From assembly GCF_037029465.1 (NCBI RefSeq), contig NZ_JAYMEM010000003.1, positions 242,374 to 306,373 of the forward strand: a stretch of DNA of 64,000 bases, written 5' to 3'. Position 1 is the stretch's first letter; each line of letters begins with the position of its first letter. Below, piece after piece: positions 1 to 8,342 of this stretch. This DNA is from Mesoflavibacter sp037029465 (GTDB taxonomy: Bacteria > Bacteroidota > Bacteroidia > Flavobacteriales > Flavobacteriaceae). Position numbers and translations under genes: made by a program. The notes beneath the pieces were generated by a model. The model was not told the origin of the DNA. It saw nothing but the letters and a program-made list of their open reading frames with translations, and did not search any database.

Positions 1-1903
1 ATCCGCTGTAAGGTGCTGAGTTAAATTGCTTGTTACGCTCTAAAACTTCGGCATGAATATCTTGATCCACTTTTACACCGTAGCCTTCTACTAAAGCTTC
101 TACTGCTGCGTAATCTCCTTCTGATTTGATACGTTGTGTCTCGCGTAATAACTGTCCGAAAAGCTCATGAAGTTTATCATAATCATTGATATTGAAATAT
201 GTTTTACCATCACGAGTTACTTTTTCTATCACGTTATCTGCTTTTCCTTTTTCGTAAGCCCAAGCGCTAACCCATTGTCTGTTACGCATATGTGCTTCTT
301 CTACATCATCGCCTAAATTTAAACGAATTAGCTGCGTCATTAATCCATTACGGATGTAACCGTCGTAAGCTGCTTTTCCAACAGATTTCCAATCGTCTAC
401 CAATCCTAATTCTTGTAATTTTGGGTTGTATAGATAGTAAAGTCCTACTAAATCTGCACGACCTTCTTCTAAGGTAGATGCATAATTTTTAAGCGTTTCT
501 TTAGTCTCTCCAACTCCAGGATTTAATTGTCCTGAGGCGTGACCAATTACTTCATGTAATGCTGTGTGTAGCTTATCTGCTAATTGTCCATATTTTTCTT
601 CTAGTTGAAGTTCTTCTTCATCATGAACAAATTCTTTTAATCGTCCTGTGCTTCCTGCATTGTTGTAGGCATCAATAATATTTCCTAAAGACACAGACTT
701 ACTTCCTACTGCTGCTCTAATCCAGTTTGCATTTGGTAAGTTTACACCAATTGGTGTACTTGGTGAAGCATCACCAGCTTCTCCTGCTACGTTTACGACT
801 TTGTAAGTAACACCAACTACATTTTTCTTTTTATGCTCGTCCATTAATGGTGAGTTATCTTCAAACCACTGCGCATTTTCTGATAACACAGCCATTTTTG
901 CAGACATATCAAAATCTTTGATTTGCACGATCGTTTCGTAACTTCCTCTGTACCCTAATGGATCGTTATATACTTCAATAAAACTATTAATGTAGTCTAT
1001 ATCTCCATCGGTAGCAGCTGTCCAAGCGACGTTGTAGTCGTCCCAAGTTTGTAAATCTCCTGTTTTGTAATAGTCGATTAACAATCCTAAGGCGTTACCT
1101 TGCGCTTCATTTTCGGCAACACTTTTTGCTTTTTCTAGCCATTTAATAATTTCGTCAATTGCGTTTCCATATAATCCACCAGATTGATACACACGTTCTT
1201 TTAATTGACCATCTTCTTTTACTAATTGCGAGTTTAAACCAAATGATAATGGCTTTTCTGGATTAGGAGATTTTTTTTGTTGGTAGAACGAAATTACATC
1301 TTCATTAGTCACATTTGGACCATAAAAATTAACCGCAGAAAGCGCTACATTATCTACACCTTTTGCTTGATTTACTTTTTTACTGTCTTGGTCATTAAAG
1401 ATAACATCAAACGCTTCACCTTCTAAAGTTGTTTCTGTGTCTGCTAATAATTGCTTTAAATAATCTGAAGAAAACTCAGGCTTAAGTTTGTCATTAGAAT
1501 AGTGATGATGTATACCATTACTAAACCAAACACGCTTTAAATACGTAGTAAATGCTTGCCAATCTGCTGTAGTTTTATCACCTTCATAAGTTTTATAAAC
1601 GTTTTCTAAAGCGGCTCTAATTTTTAGGTTATGTCTGTAGTTTTGATCCCACATTATATCTCTTCCTGCTAAACCAGCTTGCGTTAAATAATACGCTAAT
1701 TTTTGCTGTTTTAAACTAAGATTATCCCAACTCGGGATTTTGTAACGTAAGATTTTAATATCAGCAAAAGTATCTACGTTATAATCAAAAGTAGATTCTT
1801 TTTTTACTGAAGTCTCTTCGGTTGTTTGTGCTTTTTTGTCTTCACCACAAGAAAATAAAAGTGAAGTCATTAATGCAGCACTAAATATTGTTTTTAGTTT
1901 CAT
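1..1903 (-). CDS. Dipeptidyl-peptidase III (M49 family), lipoprotein, 3' part beyond the window
   Basis: Zinc exopeptidase that removes dipeptides from the N-terminus of oligopeptides. The reading frame is open from an ATG at 1903 to the window edge (634 codons), so the last part of the protein is missing. The N-terminus is a lipoprotein signal (hydrophobic stretch ending LLFSC, Cys19), placing it in the periplasm or on the outer membrane. The M49 zinc site is visible as HEVIGH at about residues 450-455 and EEGRAD at about 479-484; the short spacing between them is as I recall for Bacteroides DPP III and shorter than in eukaryotic enzymes. Such proteins are sometimes mislabelled dihydrofolate reductase in flavobacteria. 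Divergent from the gene at 1995. Confidence 0.88.
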   Translation of the reverse strand, partial: MKLKTIFSAALMTSLLFSCGEDKKAQTTEETSVKKESTFDYNVDTFADIKILRYKIPSWDNLSLKQQKLAYYLTQAGLAGRDIMWDQNYRHNLKIRAALENVYKTYEGDKTTADWQAFTTYLKRVWFSNGIHHHYSNDKLKPEFSSDYLKQLLADTETTLEGEAFDVIFNDQDSKKVNQAKGVDNVALSAVNFYGPNVTNEDVISFYQQKKSPNPEKPLSFGLNSQLVKEDGQLKERVYQSGGLYGNAIDEIIKWLEKAKSVAENEAQGNALGLLIDYYKTGDLQTWDDYNVAWTAATDGDIDYINSFIEVYNDPLGYRGSYETIVQIKDFDMSAKMAVLSENAQWFEDNSPLMDEHKKKNVVGVTYKVVNVAGEAGDASPSTPIGVNLPNANWIRAAVGSKSVSLGNIIDAYNNAGSTGRLKEFVHDEEELQLEEKYGQLADKLHTALHEVIGHASGQLNPGVGETKETLKNYASTLEEGRADLVGLYYLYNPKLQELGLVDDWKSVGKAAYDGYIRNGLMTQLIRLNLGDDVEEAHMRNRQWVSAWAYEKGKADNVIEKVTRDGKTYFNINDYDKLHELFGQLLRETQRIKSEGDYAAVEALVEGYGVKVDQDIHAEVLERNKQFNSAPYSG

Positions 1904-1959
1904 TATAAAAAATTTTAAAAGTGTCTAAATATAACATTATTTAAGCTATTAAAATTGAT

Positions 1960-1967
1960 TATATTTG
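1960..1967 (+). promoter_or_regulatory. -7 promoter element (TATATTTG)
   Basis: Exact match to the Bacteroidota -7 consensus TAnnTTTG, 27 bases before the ATG at 1995. I see no clear TTTG -33 box at the usual distance. Confidence 0.5.
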
Positions 1968-1994
1968 AAATACTAACCACAATTTTTGTAAAAA

Positions 1995-3014
1995 ATGAAA
2001 TTCTTAAAATACATTTTTTTCTTGTTATTGATAGCTGTGATAGCAGTTGCTATCTATATTGCTGTACAACCAAATAGTTTTGAAGTCACTAGAACAAGAA
2101 CTATCGATGCGCCTGCTGGTGTTATATATAATAATGTAGCTGATTTTAAACACTGGGAAGCTTGGTCACCATGGGTAGAGCAAGATCCAACCATGAACAT
2201 TATGTACAATGAACAAACCAAAGGTGTTGGTGCAAGCTATAGCTGGACAGGAAAAGATGGTAATGGAAATATGAAAATTGTTAATACAAATTCACCTAAA
2301 TCTATAGAACATCAATTACAATTTGAAGACTATGATCCATCTAAAATCAATTGGACATTTACACCAACTAACGACGGAAAAACAGAAGTGAAATGGCAAA
2401 TGAATAGCGACAATGTGCCATTTATGTTTAAAGCATTTGGTTTAATGTCTGGCGGATTTGATAAAATGATTGGTCCTGATTTTGAGCGCGGATTAGAAAA
2501 ATTAGATAGCGTTACAACAACTCAAATTAGACAATATAATATTGAAGTTAATGGTGTTACAGAACATAGTGGCGGTTATTATTTATACAATACAACGTCT
2601 TGTAAGATTAGTGATTTTCAAAAAAAAATGGCAGAAATGCTACCTAAAGTTGGACAGTTTGTCGCAGAAAATAATATTACAGTTTCTGGATCTGCATTTG
2701 TAATTTATCACAAATGGGATGAAGAAAATAATACTGTTATGTTCTCTTGTGCTATGCCAACGCCAAATAAAGTAGTTACTACAACAAGCGACATTTTAAC
2801 TGGTCAATTAGAACCTTTTAAAGCAGTAAAAACGACCCTAAAAGGCGATTACAGCAACCTAAAAGAAGCTTGGGATAAAGGCATGAAATATATAGAACAG
2901 TACAATCTTGTTTTTGATGAAGATGGTGTTGCTATTGAAAGCTACGTTACCGATCCATCAAATGAGCCAAACCCTGCAAAATGGATTACAGAAATCTATA
3001 TGCCTGTAGAATAA
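1995..3014 (+). CDS. SRPBCC domain protein with C-terminal GyrI-like effector-binding domain
   Basis: Residues 5-25 form a hydrophobic N-terminal anchor. Residues about 33-165 look like an SRPBCC/polyketide-cyclase-like START fold (the IDAPAGVIYNNVADFKHWEAWSPW region is typical). Residues about 175-339 resemble a GyrI-like/AraC effector-binding domain. The combination occurs in Bacteroidota membrane-anchored proteins thought to bind small hydrophobic ligands; the ligand is unknown. The stop codon lies one base before the start of crcB, so the two are almost certainly co-transcribed. The assignment rests on recognisable fold motifs, not on catalytic residues. Confidence 0.75.
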   Translation: MKFLKYIFFLLLIAVIAVAIYIAVQPNSFEVTRTRTIDAPAGVIYNNVADFKHWEAWSPWVEQDPTMNIMYNEQTKGVGASYSWTGKDGNGNMKIVNTNSPKSIEHQLQFEDYDPSKINWTFTPTNDGKTEVKWQMNSDNVPFMFKAFGLMSGGFDKMIGPDFERGLEKLDSVTTTQIRQYNIEVNGVTEHSGGYYLYNTTSCKISDFQKKMAEMLPKVGQFVAENNITVSGSAFVIYHKWDEENNTVMFSCAMPTPNKVVTTTSDILTGQLEPFKAVKTTLKGDYSNLKEAWDKGMKYIEQYNLVFDEDGVAIESYVTDPSNEPNPAKWITEIYMPVE

Positions 3015-3015
3015 C

Positions 3016-3384
3016 ATGAAGCAACTAGTATTAGTTTTTATTGGTGGTGGCTTTGGTAGCGTATTACGTTTTATTATTGGTAAATGGCTAAACAGCAATC
3101 AATCAGGAATACCTTATGGTACATTTTTAGCTAATATTTTAGGTTCGCTTTTAATAGGTTTTATTTTAGGATATGCCTTAAAAAATAATAGCTTAAACGA
3201 AAACCAATCCTTATTATTAGCAACTGGCTTTTGTGGCGGATTTACCACCTTTTCTACCTTTGCTTACGAAAATCATTTGTTTTTAAAAAGTGGCGACTTT
3301 ACTAGCTTTGCTGTTTATACCATTGCTAGTTTTATAATTGGTTTTCTAGCGGTGTTTTTAGGGATGTGGCTTGCAGGCAGATAA
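3016..3384 (+). CDS. crcB: Fluoride ion channel CrcB/Fluc
   Basis: Small four-helix membrane protein that works as a dual-topology dimer to export fluoride. The 122-aa length is normal for the family. The signature GFCGGFTTFSTF (about residues 72-83) carries the Phe-box and pore Thr/Ser residues, and the conserved Asn in the FLANILGS stretch is present. It starts one base after the upstream SRPBCC gene. I see no fluoride riboswitch before it. It ends directly against the convergent gene at 3385, with no intergenic base and therefore no separate terminator. Confidence 0.93.
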   Translation: MKQLVLVFIGGGFGSVLRFIIGKWLNSNQSGIPYGTFLANILGSLLIGFILGYALKNNSLNENQSLLLATGFCGGFTTFSTFAYENHLFLKSGDFTSFAVYTIASFIIGFLAVFLGMWLAGR

Positions 3385-3987
3385 TTAATCATGAAACTTT
3401 TTTACACCAGCCTCAATATTGGTATCTAAATAGTTTTCTCGGGGTACAATTGGGCAAGAATACCTTTCATTATAAGCACAATATGGGTTGTAGGCTTTAT
3501 TAAAATCTATTTCTATAGTGTCTCCTTCTGGTATTCTTAAATCTATATAGCGTCCACCGCCATAAGTTGTATCACCATTTGTATTATCTATAAAAGGCAA
3601 AAACAAATAATCTTTATAGTCTTCATCTTTCATCAATTCTTTTCCTTGGTAAACATTTAAACTAAACGATTTTCCTTTTAATTGAAAAGTTAAAATTCCA
3701 AAAATACGCTCTTCAGATTCTCTACTTGTGGTTGTTTTCATTTTAAACCACTCGGTGTTTGGCGTACGTTTTAAAGTTGCTGTAACTACATAAGTACTAT
3801 CAAATTTGAAAAAATCTAAGCTTTTAAAATCACTTCTGTCTTTTTCTTTTAATGGTGATGTAGATGCATCTTTATATTCGGCATTCATTTCTTTTTGCCA
3901 TTCTGTTTCGCCTAAAATTGGTTGTTTATCTTGTGCGCAACTAAGCATTGTAATTGCAAAACAGAAAAGAAAAAAATAGGTTTTCAT
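3385..3987 (-). CDS. DUF1684 family lipoprotein
   Basis: 200-aa protein with a lipoprotein signal (ITMLSC, Cys17). The C-terminal half carries the DUF1684 hallmarks: a TTYGGGRYIDLRIPEGD stretch and then NPYCAYNERYSCPIVPREN with the conserved Tyr/Cys residues, ending in a short amphipathic segment. The biochemical function of the family is not established. It is convergent with crcB and abuts its stop codon. Confidence 0.85.
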   Translation of the reverse strand: MKTYFFLFCFAITMLSCAQDKQPILGETEWQKEMNAEYKDASTSPLKEKDRSDFKSLDFFKFDSTYVVTATLKRTPNTEWFKMKTTTSRESEERIFGILTFQLKGKSFSLNVYQGKELMKDEDYKDYLFLPFIDNTNGDTTYGGGRYIDLRIPEGDTIEIDFNKAYNPYCAYNERYSCPIVPRENYLDTNIEAGVKKFHD

Positions 3988-4041
3988 CTTAAAAAATTAA
4001 ATTATTTAGTTTCAAAAATACAACTTATTAAAAATTTTACT

Positions 4042-4049
4042 TAGCTTTG
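4042..4049 (+). promoter_or_regulatory. -7 promoter element (TAGCTTTG) of the leader before the MFS gene
   Basis: Exact TAnnTTTG match on the plus strand, 22 bases before a short ORF (4071) and 212 bases before the MFS start (4261). It lies upstream of an intrinsic terminator, so transcription from it would have to read through to reach the transporter. Confidence 0.5.
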
Positions 4050-4070
4050 ATTCAAACTTTTAAGAAAATA

Positions 4071-4154
4071 ATGAAAAGAGTCAACACATATTGTCAGCAA
4101 CAAACCACTTCTATTAAGGATTGCGATAGAAGAAGGACGCTTTATATGTTTTGA
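4071..4154 (+). CDS. Candidate 27-residue leader peptide
   Basis: ATG-initiated ORF of 27 codons ending TGA, 22 bases after a consensus -7 element. The peptide starts MKRVNTYCQQQTT and contains three consecutive arginines (DRRRT) near its end. It is followed by an intrinsic terminator at 4182-4217 and then the MFS gene. The order promoter, short ORF, terminator, transporter is that of translational attenuation, but nothing proves the ORF is translated; the transcript could be a small non-coding RNA instead. Confidence 0.3.
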   Translation: MKRVNTYCQQQTTSIKDCDRRRTLYMF

Positions 4155-4181
4155 TCATTTAGATATCAATTTTAAGAATAT

Positions 4182-4217
4182 AAAAAGTCCTACTTCATTG
4201 TTGGACTTTTTTATTTT
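4182..4217 (+). terminator. Intrinsic terminator/attenuator upstream of the MFS gene
   Basis: Perfect 9-bp stem AAAAAGTCC / GGACTTTTT with a 12-base loop followed by a T-rich run. It lies 43 bases before the MFS start codon, downstream of a promoter-like element and a short ORF. Confidence 0.75.
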
Positions 4218-4260
4218 TAAGCCGCAATGAAGTCGATCTTTTTTAAAACCAACCAAAAAA

Positions 4261-5481
4261 ATGAAAAGATTACTTACACTTTATTTAAACACCTTTGATG
4301 GGCTATCAAGAGAAGTTTGGTGGCTAGCATTAATCACATTAATCAATCGTGCTGGTACGATGGTTATTCCTTTTTTATCATTGTATCTTACTGAAGATTT
4401 AGGGTTTTCTCCATCTACAGTTGGATCTATAATGGCTGCTTTTGGATTAGGATCTGTTGTAGGATCTTGGTTAGGCGGAAAGTTAACCGATAAGATTGGC
4501 TACTATAGAATTATGGTATTTAGCCTTTTTGTATCTGGTTTGTTATTTATTTACCTGCAATATTTAAAAACAGTACTTAGTTTATCTATTGGTATTTTTG
4601 TTTTAATGCTAGTTGCAGATATGTTTAGACCTGCCATGTTTGTGGCATTAAGCGCATATAGTAAACCCGAAAACAAAACACGAAGTGTGACATTAATTAG
4701 ATTAGCTATTAATTTAGGTTTTTCAGCTGGTCCTGCAGTTGGCGGATTAATTATTGCTGGTTTAGGTTATAATGGATTATTTTGGGTAGATGGTATAACT
4801 TGTATTTTGGCTACTTTACTGTTAATTCAACTATTAAATCCTAAAAAATCTAAGGTTTTAGACGAAGTTAAAGTAGAAGAGCCTTACTCAGCATACAAAG
4901 ACAAAGCTTTTATTATCTTCCTATTTGCCTTATTTTTATTTGGAGTCATGTTCTTGCAATATTTCTCTACCATGCCAATATATTACAGAGACAGTCACTT
5001 TTTATCAGAGCCAGAAATAGGTTTACTATTAGGTGCTAATGGTTTTTTTATCTTTTTATTAGAAATGCCTCTTATAAAATGGCTAGAAAACACAAGATTT
5101 AATAAAGTAACTCTTATTTGGTTTGGTGCGTTATTAACAAGTTTAAGCCTTTTAATTTTAAACTTTACAACGTGGTCTGGCATACTAATTATTGGTATGT
5201 TTTTAATGACAGTTGGAGAGATGATTGCGTTTCCGTTTGCCAATGCATTTGCTTTACAACAAGCTAAAAAAGGAAATCAAGGAGAATATATGGCATTATA
5301 CTCTATTGCTTTTTCTTTTGCTCATATATTTGGTCATAAAGCAGGTTTAGAAAGTGTTAGCGCATACGGTTTTGATAACACATGGTACATATTTACAGTA
5401 GTTGGTGCATTGTGTATGTTTTTACTTTTTGTTTTAAAACAGTTTTTAAAAGCAAAAAAGACAAAACGCATTCGCATTTAA
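4261..5481 (+). CDS. MFS transporter, DHA1/MdtH-like
   Basis: 406-aa protein with 12 predicted membrane helices, normal for the major facilitator superfamily. The loop between helices 2 and 3 holds the motif A-like GGKLTDKIGYYR (about residues 72-83), and GFSAGPAVGGL around residue 155 resembles motif C of drug:H+ antiporters. It is most like the MdtH/YwoG group of proton-driven exporters; the substrate cannot be told from sequence. The gene stands alone, with an attenuator-like leader upstream (4042-4217) and a palindromic repeat downstream. The C-terminus is a basic tail. Confidence 0.82.
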   Translation: MKRLLTLYLNTFDGLSREVWWLALITLINRAGTMVIPFLSLYLTEDLGFSPSTVGSIMAAFGLGSVVGSWLGGKLTDKIGYYRIMVFSLFVSGLLFIYLQYLKTVLSLSIGIFVLMLVADMFRPAMFVALSAYSKPENKTRSVTLIRLAINLGFSAGPAVGGLIIAGLGYNGLFWVDGITCILATLLLIQLLNPKKSKVLDEVKVEEPYSAYKDKAFIIFLFALFLFGVMFLQYFSTMPIYYRDSHFLSEPEIGLLLGANGFFIFLLEMPLIKWLENTRFNKVTLIWFGALLTSLSLLILNFTTWSGILIIGMFLMTVGEMIAFPFANAFALQQAKKGNQGEYMALYSIAFSFAHIFGHKAGLESVSAYGFDNTWYIFTVVGALCMFLLFVLKQFLKAKKTKRIRI

Positions 5482-5500
5482 AACTTATGTTAACCCATTG

Positions 5501-5668
5501 TGCATTTATGATTTCAAAATCATAATTAAGCGTCAGTTCGAGTGATTTTGAGGAACGAGAAATTGTATCGAGAACTTATTTAAATTAAAAAATTCTTATT
5601 CTCGATACAGATTTTACTCATTTTCAATCGTAAAACCCACTCGAATTGACGAATTTTATCATTATGCA
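5501..5668. repeat. Nested palindromic interspersed element (MITE/REP-like)
   Basis: An imperfect inverted repeat of about 168 bases between the MFS gene and ypdA. Paired arms from outside in: TGCATTTATGAT (5501-5512) with ATCATTATGCA (5658-5668); CGTCAGTTCGAGTG (5531-5544) with CACTCGAATTGACG (5638-5651); GTATCGAGAA (5565-5574) with TTCTCGATAC (5599-5608). It has no coding capacity. I recall elements with the same cores in other flavobacterial intergenic regions; copy number in this genome cannot be judged from one window. Confidence 0.7.
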
Positions 5669-5723
5669 TAAGAATGTTTTGTTAATGTAGTACAACTAAT
5701 AAAACAAAGTTTATCTAAAGCAT

Positions 5724-5731
5724 TAACTTTG
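5724..5731 (+). promoter_or_regulatory. -7 promoter element (TAACTTTG) of ypdA
   Basis: Exact TAnnTTTG match whose last base is 8 bases before the ypdA ATG. With the usual 5-8 base distance to +1, the transcript would have almost no 5' leader. Confidence 0.5.
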
Positions 5732-5739
5732 CAAGGTCT

Positions 5740-6711
5740 ATGGAAACAACAAATTTAGATATCATCATTATAGGCGCAGGTCCAATTGGTATTGCCTGCG
5801 CTTTAGAATGCCAAAAACGTAATTGGAATTATTTAGTGATAGAAAAAGGTGCGTTAACCAACTCTTTATTTAATTATCCTTTAAATATGACGTTCTTTTC
5901 TACTTCACAAAAATTAGAAATAGATAACATCCCGTTTATAAGTAATAATCCAAAACCTACACGCAATGAAGCATTAGAATATTACCGACGTGTAACAACT
6001 TCTAATCATTTAAATATTAATTTATATGAAGAAGTAAAAAACATAAGTAAAAACAATGCGCGTTTTGAAGTTGCCACTAACAAAAACAGCTACAGCGCTA
6101 AACAAGTAATTATCGCTACTGGTTTTTATGACATCCCAAATTTGTTGAATATTCCTGGCGAAGATTTACCAAAAGTGTTTCATTATTACAAAGAAGCACA
6201 TCCGTTTACCTTACAAAATGTAGCGGTTGTTGGCGCAAGTAATTCTTCTGTAGATGCTGCTTTAGAAATTTATCGTAAAGGCGGAAACGTAACTATGATT
6301 GTTAGAGGTGAAACTATTGGCGAACGCGTTAAATATTGGGTAAGACCAGATATTTTAAACCGAATTGAAGAAGGTAGCATTAAAGCATATTTTAATTCTG
6401 AAATCACGTCTATTGACACAGATTTTATAGAAATTAAAACACCAGAAGGCAACAAGAAACTACCAAATGATTATGTTATTGCTTTAACAGGTTACCAGCC
6501 CAATTTTAAGTTTTTAGATCAAGCTGGCATTGAGTTTTCTGAAGACAAAAAACACATCCCAAATTACAATCCAGACACTATGGAGTCTAACGTTGAAGGA
6601 CTTTATCTTGCTGGTGTTATTTGTGGCGGTATGGAAACACACAAATGGTTTATCGAGAATTCTCGCATTCATGCAAAGCTAATTGCAGAAGATATTGCGT
6701 CTAAAAGCTAA
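5740..6711 (+). CDS. ypdA: YpdA family bacillithiol disulfide reductase
   Basis: NADPH- and FAD-dependent oxidoreductase that reduces bacillithiol disulfide. The 323-aa length fits the family. An FAD-binding Rossmann motif IIGAGPIG lies at residues 10-17, a second dinucleotide (NADPH) motif VVGASNSSVDAALE at about 164-177, and the C-terminal GLYLAGVICGG closes the FAD site. The Rossmann-flanking ALECQKRNWNYLVIEKG matches YpdA rather than thioredoxin reductase, and the CxxC active site of TrxR is absent. Bacillithiol synthesis genes should therefore exist elsewhere in the genome. Its 3' end overlaps the convergent lrp-type gene by 4 bases. Confidence 0.88.
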   Translation: METTNLDIIIIGAGPIGIACALECQKRNWNYLVIEKGALTNSLFNYPLNMTFFSTSQKLEIDNIPFISNNPKPTRNEALEYYRRVTTSNHLNINLYEEVKNISKNNARFEVATNKNSYSAKQVIIATGFYDIPNLLNIPGEDLPKVFHYYKEAHPFTLQNVAVVGASNSSVDAALEIYRKGGNVTMIVRGETIGERVKYWVRPDILNRIEEGSIKAYFNSEITSIDTDFIEIKTPEGNKKLPNDYVIALTGYQPNFKFLDQAGIEFSEDKKHIPNYNPDTMESNVEGLYLAGVICGGMETHKWFIENSRIHAKLIAEDIASKS

Positions 6712-7148
6712 AGTTTTTTTATCGCATTGTTTTTTACCACATGAGATAAGATAATCTGCGTTTTACATTCGCCATAAACAATTAATTGGTCAATAAAACT
6801 CTCTAAATGCTTTTGGTTTTTTAGGATCACTTCCATAACGATGTTTTCATTACCCGTAATTCGGTAGCAATTAACAACTTCATCGTAAGATTTTACCTTT
6901 TCTAAAAATGGTTTTAATTTCCCCATAAAAGCTTGCAAAGTGATCAACGCTTTTAACTGATAACCAACTTCAAAAGGCGAAATTAATGTGATATGATTTT
7001 GAATAATTCCTAAATCTTCCATCTTTTTTATGCGCTCTGAAACTGCTGGAGACGTAATACCAACTTGCCTACCAATTTCGGCATTAGATTGCCTTGCATT
7101 TTGCTGTAAACACCTTAAAATCTTCCAGTTAAGAGTATCAATATTCAT
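6708..7148 (-). CDS. Lrp/AsnC family transcriptional regulator
   Basis: 146-aa regulator with an N-terminal winged helix-turn-helix (residues about 4-60: LNWKILRCLQQNARQSNAEIGRQVG, then SPAVSERIKKMEDLG) and a C-terminal RAM/AsnC ligand-binding domain (about 65-140). Members respond to amino acids and form octamers. The divergent upstream region is AT-rich with short inverted repeats (AAATATTTTAAAAT) and a -7 element at 7187-7194, compatible with autoregulation. The target gene is unknown. Confidence 0.9.
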   Translation of the reverse strand: MNIDTLNWKILRCLQQNARQSNAEIGRQVGITSPAVSERIKKMEDLGIIQNHITLISPFEVGYQLKALITLQAFMGKLKPFLEKVKSYDEVVNCYRITGNENIVMEVILKNQKHLESFIDQLIVYGECKTQIILSHVVKNNAIKKL

Positions 7149-7186
7149 TTTTAAAGAATTATTTTAAAATATTTTAATTTTTAAAG

Positions 7187-7194
7187 CAAATATA
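7187..7194 (-). promoter_or_regulatory. -7 promoter element (TATATTTG) of the lrp-type gene
   Basis: Exact TAnnTTTG match read on the minus strand, about 39 bases before the ATG at 7148. The leader between them is a run of short AT palindromes. Confidence 0.5.
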
Positions 7195-7266
7195 ATATTT
7201 TACTTTAAAAACTAAAGACGAAAACGTTATCTTGTTACTAATTTTGATAAAAAGAAAAATTAAAAC

Positions 7267-7662
7267 ATGTCGGCTCAAATCCCATCTCATCTATCAGATT
7301 TACCTATTTACAAACAGGCAGTCCAGATTTTTACGCTGTCTAGAAGTATTTCTTCTTACTTAAATCAAGATTTAGCGTATTTATATGAAGATGGAAAAGA
7401 AGATCATAACATCTACTTTTCTGGTGATATTGTGCAACAATCTGAATCTTTAGCTCCAGAAATTATTAATGCCGAATTACAACGTCATTCTGATAAAAAG
7501 CATAAACACGCTGCTTCTGTAAGACGTTTAACCAACAGACTTTATAGAAATTGTAAGCGTCTTGAAACTTGCAATAGCAACGGTAAAGATTATTTACCGC
7601 TTTTAAGACGAGAGTTAAAAAAGTTTAGACAATTGCAAAACACTTGGATGTTAACACTTTAA
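7267..7662 (+). CDS. Hypothetical helical protein, possibly S23/IVP four-helix-like
   Basis: 131-aa protein without signal peptide or membrane segment, predicted almost entirely helical and basic at its C-terminus. The N-terminal LPIYKQAVQIFTLSRSISSYL recalls the first helix of the 23S intervening-sequence (S23/IVP) four-helix family, but the family's central motif is not clear, so this is only a hint. It is divergent from the Lrp regulator and convergent with the gene at 7666. Function unknown. Confidence 0.7.
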   Translation: MSAQIPSHLSDLPIYKQAVQIFTLSRSISSYLNQDLAYLYEDGKEDHNIYFSGDIVQQSESLAPEIINAELQRHSDKKHKHAASVRRLTNRLYRNCKRLETCNSNGKDYLPLLRRELKKFRQLQNTWMLTL

Positions 7663-7665
7663 GCA

Positions 7666-8280
7666 TCACTTTACTTTTACTAGTCTAGCATTAAACATAA
7701 AGCTATCTTGGTAAGCGGCTATTTTTGAATTAAAATTTTCAGAGAAGATTACAAATTGCGCTTTTGGCGTACTTTCGGTCAATCTTAAAATGTAATTATG
7801 ATTGTTATCTCTTGCTATAAAATCTGCATCATGAACGATAAACAATTTTAATTCGCCAGTATGCACACTGTTTAAGTGATATAATTTACTTAACTGTTTT
7901 GGTGTTGCTATCAAAATATCTACACCGTAATAAATATCCTCACGCTGAGTTTCTAATTTTTTGGCAGCATACGCACAGTATAGCCTTAAATCTGTATTAG
8001 CTGTAAAGGCTTCAAATTTTTCTTTTAATTGTAACGCTTCTTGTTTGTCCTTAACCAAAACTAATGCTCTTGGCGAGTCTTCAAAAGCTTCTGCTTTTAA
8101 TTTTTGAATCACAGAAATAATTAAAGCTGTCGTTTTCCCACAGCCTTTTGGACCAATACCATACACACTTGCACCACTTTTTATGATGGGTAATAGTTTT
8201 TTCTGAAAAGCATTGGGCGTTTCAATGCCTAATATTTCCAAAGATTCTTTTAATAAAGGATGGTATTTTTTGAAAGACAT
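7666..8280 (-). CDS. Short DEAD-box-type ATPase (N-terminal RecA domain only)
   Basis: 204-aa protein covering only the first RecA-like domain of a DEAD-box helicase: a Q-motif-like segment (IETPNAFQKKLLPIIKSG), Walker A GPKGCGKTT (about 43-51), motif Ia region (RALVLVKDKQEA), motif Ib-like ILIATPKQL, and motif II as VHDAD instead of DEAD. No second helicase domain follows; the ORF ends at a normal stop and the next gene points the same way. The intact short length and altered motif II suggest a specialised stand-alone domain rather than a recent truncation, though decay is possible. Confidence 0.72.
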   Translation of the reverse strand: MSFKKYHPLLKESLEILGIETPNAFQKKLLPIIKSGASVYGIGPKGCGKTTALIISVIQKLKAEAFEDSPRALVLVKDKQEALQLKEKFEAFTANTDLRLYCAYAAKKLETQREDIYYGVDILIATPKQLSKLYHLNSVHTGELKLFIVHDADFIARDNNHNYILRLTESTPKAQFVIFSENFNSKIAAYQDSFMFNARLVKVK

Positions 8281-8342
8281 TTATTTAGTTTACAGCGAAA
8301 TTACTCATTATTACGTTGATAAAAAAAGCGTTTTTCAAAAAC

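Noticed and set aside
2900..3015. Fluoride riboswitch upstream of crcB
   Set aside because: crcB follows the upstream gene by one base, leaving no room for an untranslated riboswitch.
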